A stretch of DNA of 64,000 bases from assembly GCA_002104905.1 (NCBI GenBank), contig MCFE01000032.1, positions 154,244-218,243 of the forward strand. Direction: 5' to 3'. The stretch comes from Basidiobolus meristosporus CBS 931.73. Its lineage: Eukaryota; Basidiobolomycota; Basidiobolomycetes; Basidiobolales; Basidiobolaceae. The stretch's first letter is position 1, and every line of letters begins with the position of its first letter. Positions 59,425-64,000 of this stretch are shown here, in pieces. The translations under genes were made by a program, and so were the position numbers. Under the pieces are notes generated by a model. It was not told the origin of the DNA. It saw only the letters and a program-made list of their open reading frames with translations, and did no database searches.

Positions 59425-61390
59425 TCACTCCATTAAAATCCACCACTCAATAAGTGTTTTTGCTGTAATACTCTGGTTCAACAACTTTTTCAAGAACCTA
59501 ATGGCTTTATACCACTCTTTATTCACTGGTTCCCACACATCCTGGTCTTCAGCCAGCACTGCAAGGTCTAGCACCTCATCTGCCAGTCTTTGCAATAAAT
59601 CCTTGCAATATTCAGGTGCATTTCCTTGAGCACTGCTCTTGAAGAAGTGCTGCAACCTCTTGGTGTGCCTATTAATGCTCCAAAATTCCACCAAAGGCAT
59701 TGGGATATTCTTTTGAGTTCTTGACGTGGTAGTCTTGTCTGTCAGTGAGATCTCCACCCTGTCAACAATGGAGGATGTAGAGGCTGAGGTAGACAAATTG
59801 CCTTTTTCTGCAAACTCATATACCTTGCTAGAGTGTAGCTCAGCTAGCTGTGCTTCCAACTCTTGTGAAAACAGCTGTTTTCTTGTTGGTAGTTCTTCTG
59901 GGCTATGATAGAATTCAGTCTGTTCTGGGCTTGCGGTGTTAATTGGCAGGAACTGCTGTTTTTCTTTCATGCCTCCATGTCTTTGACTTGGGTAAACATT
60001 TCTCCCTTTGCCTTTTCCTTTATCACTGCCAGGCCTTTTGCTGCTAGTTTGTCTGAGTGCTTTTTCTATTGAGCTACATATTCTACTTGATAAATTCTGC
60101 ACTGACACATCTGTTTTGGCCTGCTTGTCCCTTGCTGGCACTCTTCTGGCAACCAGATGTTTCTTTTCTGCTTGTTTTAAGCTCTCAATTGTAGTTGTGA
60201 CAGGCTCCTGTAAAAGCCACAGGTTTTTATCATTGCCAGGTCCATCACTGCTACTTTGACTGAGTGCTTCTTGAGTGGTACTACGCTTTTTCCTTGATAT
60301 CTATATTGTGCTGGTGCATCTGTGTCTGCCTGCTTGCCCCTAATTGGCACTCTTCCAGCTACCTGACATCTCTTTGACACTTGTCTTGAGCTTTTGGCCC
60401 TGCTTGTAATGGGCTTTTGAGGAAGCCACTGATTTTTAGCCATGGCACCCTTGTTCTTCTGCCTCAGATAGTTTCTGCTATTCTTAAGATACTTTCTTAG
60501 CAAATCAGTGCTGGCCCTGCATCTGTTTGCCCATTTGAATCCAGGATAATGCTCATGGAGCAAGTCAAATGCATTCTGCCTGGCCTTGAATTCCTGATGC
60601 TCCCAAGGTATGCTGGCCTCAAGGTGATGGTGTACTAGACTTCTGACAGCCTCTTGTATATTAGCCAACTCTTCATTTTTGCACTCAATGGCTTCACAGA
60701 TCTTCAATGTCTTTTGATTTTTAGGCTTCAGTCTAGATACCACATTGTATCCTTCCCATGCTGTGATAGGTCTTTCTGTGGGTTTTAACTTTGGGCACCG
60801 TAGTTGTGCTTCAAAGACTATTTGGTGTTCCTCTGCTGTTAAATTGGGAATGGCTCAATTCTTGGCTGTGACATTGAGCTACTTGAGTTCCTTCTTTGCA
60901 GCAAAGATACTGCTTTCTCTACCTGGGATATTGATTGCTCTACATTTATAATCTACTCATCCTGTTTCTGGACTATTTCCTGACTTCTCTGAGTCATTGC
61001 ATCCATCCTATCAGTCACTGCACCTAATTGCTTCATTAATGCTTTGGTAAGAGCTGACAACATACTTGGTAATATAAGTGATGGTGATGTTATGATGGCT
61101 ACTTGCTGGTCTTCAGCTGAAGGTACTCCATTTGCTACACTCCCATCTGCCTGAGCATAACAGTCAGCTTGTGGCTCCACAGGGGTTCTCAATTGCCTAC
61201 TAGACTGAGAGCCTGAGGAGTTTGCATTATTACCTTCAGCAGGCAGACTGTCAACATGGCCTTTTTTGGATGTAGTCCTGCTTGTTGCACTGAATGTCAA
61301 AGCAAGCTGTTGTCCAGCCATTCTTCTGCTGCTGTTGGTGGTAGGGCTTGGTTGGGAACCTGATGACTTTGCTTTATTTTTTAGCAGCAT
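59425..61390 (-). pseudogene. ORF-B of transposon X, best copy (unrecognised protein)
   Basis: Three long minus-strand frames follow each other: 61390-60953 (145 aa, S/T-rich, with MSALTKALMKQLGAVTDRMDAM), 60743-60177 (188 aa, with KICEAIECKNEELANIQEAVR, EFKARQNAFDLLHEHYPGF) and 60141-59425 (238 aa, with SIVDRVEISLTDKTTTSRT, KRLQHFFKSSAQG, CKDLLQRLADEVLDLAVL and a W-rich end). A K/S-rich unit of about 80 residues occurs twice (GRVPIRGKQADTDAPAQ and RRVPARDKQAKTDVSVQ). The frame changes near 60285 and a gap near 60750-60950 suggest decay or introns. No domain is recognised. It is divergent from the Tnp2-like gene, 222 bp away, so it may be the accessory protein of X. Confidence 0.6.
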
Positions 61391-61612
61391 ATATATGGAA
61401 GTGAGTCAAACCAATGGGGAAATAGTGTTACATGTATGTGTGTATGTGGTGCCACAACTTTAATCACAATGCTTACTATTGCAGGGCATCATTGAATCTT
61501 ACATTCATGTAGGTGCAATATCTCAAATACAGGACTTTCTTAAATTCACATGAGTATTGACCAAAAAATGATACAATAGCTTTACATTGTTGTAGGTCAA
61601 ACTGTTTGCCCC

Positions 61613-63410
61613 ATGGACAAGACTACTTTGACTCAATGCTGTAAGAGAAGAGAAAAAAGACCATGTGGCTATTGCAGTAAGTCTCCCAGCCATGAAGCAC
61701 ACAGACAGCATAAGAAGTTTTACAAGCATCATGGCCAGTGTTTTGCCATACAAGTCATATTTGACCATTCATTAGTCACTACTGTACCAAATTATCTTGC
61801 TGGCCAGTTGATACTACTATATTAGCACCTGGCTGTCTTTGTCACCTTGTGCTGTAGTGGGGTCACAGTGCCACCCACTGACAGATGTGCTCATTCCCAT
61901 ATTTTCTACTTCCCTATTTCTCTACTACACTTATTTTAGTCTTATCCCATTTATGTTACCTGATCAGTACTATCCCATAAGCCAGTTGACTATCACACCT
62001 GCTTACCTTATTGCATAAGTAATACCTCACTTTATGTAAGATTACTAGCTGTAAATGCTCCTATATTTGGTAAGTACCCACACCAGTACCTGTGACACAT
62101 GATAAACCCATGTCACCATCCCTACCATTTCCATACCATATATGGTATGCTTATGTTACACAGGTTTCAGAGTACTGATTCCTGATTGGTTGGCTATGCC
62201 GTGCCACTTAGAACCTTCCAGCACCTACTTAGAATACTCTTAGCCCATTCTGATATCGTTAAGATTTCTATTGATCTCCAGAACCTTTGGGAGCACCATG
62301 ATTAGTAATCACTTAGCCAGTGAGAAATGTATATAAGGGAGGCAATTCCTCAACAATAAATCATCATCCTTTTTATCAATATATCAACTTGTTGATTAGT
62401 GTGATAATTGCTACCTGCTGCTACCAGAACTTCCAATCCCAGACCACAAGACACTCCCAGGAAACTGCGCTGACAGCCAACTGATCTTGGAGGCACTACT
62501 TGTGAGGAATATTCAGAGTAGGTATCATTTATTATATTTAATTCTTTTCCAAGTTTGTTCTTGTACAGGCAAAGATAGTTTTCTGTCTTGGTAACTATTG
62601 ATCACAGCTGCATTCTTATCAAGTTCCTGTTGGTGGAGCTTACAGTTGTTTTGACTTTGGATGCATTAGTACATTGTCATCTCAAAGGATGCTGAGCCCA
62701 GCACATACTTCTGTTAAGATGCCAACTAAGTTGGGGATTGTAGCTCAATAGTTTTCCCTTGACAAGTTTGTGGCTTTATTCCCCATCACATCAGAGTAGA
62801 GACAGAACCCAAGTATTCCTAGCAAGCTTTTGCCAGAGGTTATTGCACCCAATGAACACCCCACACACAAAACACTTGCAAAGTGTTAGACATATCTCTC
62901 CCTTGAACTTATACATCACCACAGTACAAACTGAGTCAGGTGAGTTTGTGACTCCTTTAGGCTCACCTCAGCCTTCTGAATATGGCACACAGAGTGATAG
63001 CTCTGACAAAGAAGGTTCACTGATGGAATGTGAGCCTATCTCCCCTAACAACTGTGCCACATATGAGCCTGGTCAGATCCCTATATGCAATGAGACAACA
63101 CCCATTGAAACAAATGCCAAGGATACTTCATGGAGCCAAGTCAGCCAAGTAATCCATCTACTGGTGAATGACGTAATGTTGTGGCTAGAGAAGTGGCATG
63201 TTTCCACTAATATCAGTAATGGGGGCTTTGAGCATTTATTACTACTTCTTCCCAAAATCATTCCAGGATGCAACTTACCATGTACATGGTACAAGTGGAT
63301 AACTGTCATGTGGTTGGCAACATATGAGCCCAAGACTGCCCTGATTCCAGCATGTGTAAATAGCTGCCCTATGAAAAATAATTTGGTTCCATATGTGGAT
63401 CCAATCTAGA
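61613..63410 (+). pseudogene. Tnp2-like transposase, N-terminal part, split by a solo LTR
   Basis: Starts at 61613 with CKRREKRPCGYCSKSPSHEAHRQHKK-type C2H2-like zinc finger (C-x2-C, H-x3-H). After the 1.07-kb LTR (61853-62923) it continues with an acidic spacer (SDSSDKEGSLMECEP) and WLEKWHVSTNISNGGFEHLL, GCNLPCTWYK and ACVNSCPM, which fits the Tnp2 pattern of a helical region, LP-x-T/S-xY and a Cys pair. The frame stops at 63410. The DDE core is not in the window. The family assignment is from pattern memory and moderate. Confidence 0.5.
61853..62923 (+). mobile_element. Solo LTR, about 1.07 kb, copy 2
   Basis: TGTAGTGGGGT...ATCACCACA, homologous to 37470-38539. TATATAA at about 62329 and AATAAA at 62355-62360. 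Flanks GTGC and GTAC fit a 4-bp duplication with one transition. The decayed X copy near 46085 lacks it. An open frame (62759-63409) runs from the LTR into the transposase. Confidence 0.85.
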
Positions 63411-64000
63411 TCAGCCGTACAGATCCCATTAAGAGACCATCAAAATACCCTCAACATGGAATTAGTAACACTCCTAATAATCTTATAATGGGATCATGAT
63501 AGTGTTTTGCTAATTTACAACCAAACAAAGGGATAAAACTTGACAATATCTTATTGGTGCTGTGACAATATTTGCATGGTATTGTTGTGGTCTTTCAGCG
63601 CTCTATAACTATTTTAGGTGGATCCAGTTAGCCAGAACATGCAATTGCCTTATATGGCAAGAAACTTGGCAGTATTTTGACAGCCACACAGCAAGACTCT
63701 GATGGCATTATACCAGCAGTATGACAGCCTACTGCTGGCTCTGTATAATGCTATTGTACCAATTGACCAAATGGTATTTCCTTTTTCTACCTCCCCTTGT
63801 GCAACTCATATATTCCACTGTAGAATAACCCCCTCTTTATTTTGCCTACACACTACTACCTTGGGTATTCCACATATAGTCTGAATCAAAAAATACTATG
63901 GCCTGCTGCTTACCAACCATCTACAAACATGCACACTTGCTGCAATTGACATACTTCTATAACCTCAACTTTGCAGCTTTTTAGTGTGATATTTTCAAAG
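63411..64000. mobile_element. Transposon X, continuing past the window edge
   Basis: Homologous to 13140-13610 (TATATGGCAAGAAACTTG, CCTTGGGTATTCCACATATAG). No gene supported. Confidence 0.55.

Noticed and set aside
62759-63409. 216-codon frame taken as an intact transposase start
   Set aside because: The first part is solo-LTR sequence; the genuine upstream exon or frame is at 61613-61852.
1-64000. tRNA or rRNA genes
   Set aside because: I looked for cloverleaf-like box A/box B pairs and rRNA cores and saw none that I could support.

Overview
The window looks like a fungal nuclear contig. The five larger host genes (SEC1, an alpha/beta hydrolase, SOD1, LEO1, MED10) are orthologues of ordinary eukaryotic proteins. 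Four of them carry short GT-AG introns of 42-73 nt, and many genes have TATA boxes close upstream. The mix of families, the tiny introns and a transposon desert with few CpG dinucleotides fit an early-diverging (Mucoromycota-like) fungus. That placement is inference, not proof.

Two compartments meet at about 12.2-12.5 kb. Positions 1-12,400 are gene-dense: two convergent RING-H2 genes (278-640 +, 1087-1473 -), SEC1 (2565-5586 +, 17 exons), an alpha/beta hydrolase (6114-7127 -), SOD1 (8085-8549 -), LEO1 (9376-11180 -) and MED10 (11548-12168 +). LEO1 and MED10 are divergent and share a 367-bp promoter region. Small degenerate minisatellites lie in the spacers at 2.3, 7.5 and 9.1 kb.

Positions 12,547-64,000 are almost wholly nested and broken transposable elements, with no host gene that I can support. 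The main families are: (i) a Ty1/copia family with 349-bp LTRs (TGTTGTAA...TTACAACA), including one element with both LTRs and a recognisable duplication (27,871-33,341), a reversed near-complete copy (16,510-21,133), truncated copies and solo LTRs; (ii) at least three Ty3/gypsy families, including one element with an exact 5-bp target duplication (34,478-42,012) and one with 370-bp LTRs (52,014-56,208) inserted in a relative of its own family; (iii) solo LTRs of about 1.07 kb from a further family; (iv) two 732-733-bp foldback MITEs built of 345-bp inverted arms, each with an exact 3-bp target duplication; (v) a large, repeatedly fragmented transposon, here called X, with a Tnp2-like (CACTA/EnSpm-type) transposase divergent from an unrecognised gene, ORF-B.

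Insertions can be ordered because undisturbed copies of several target sites survive elsewhere in the window. The most notable observations are the inferred primer site of the copia family (complementary to the anticodon arm of initiator tRNA-Met, so that the gag start codon pairs with the anticodon), the foldback MITE family, the X transposon with its unknown ORF-B, and in-frame chimaeric ORFs made by element-element junctions. All element genes here appear broken.
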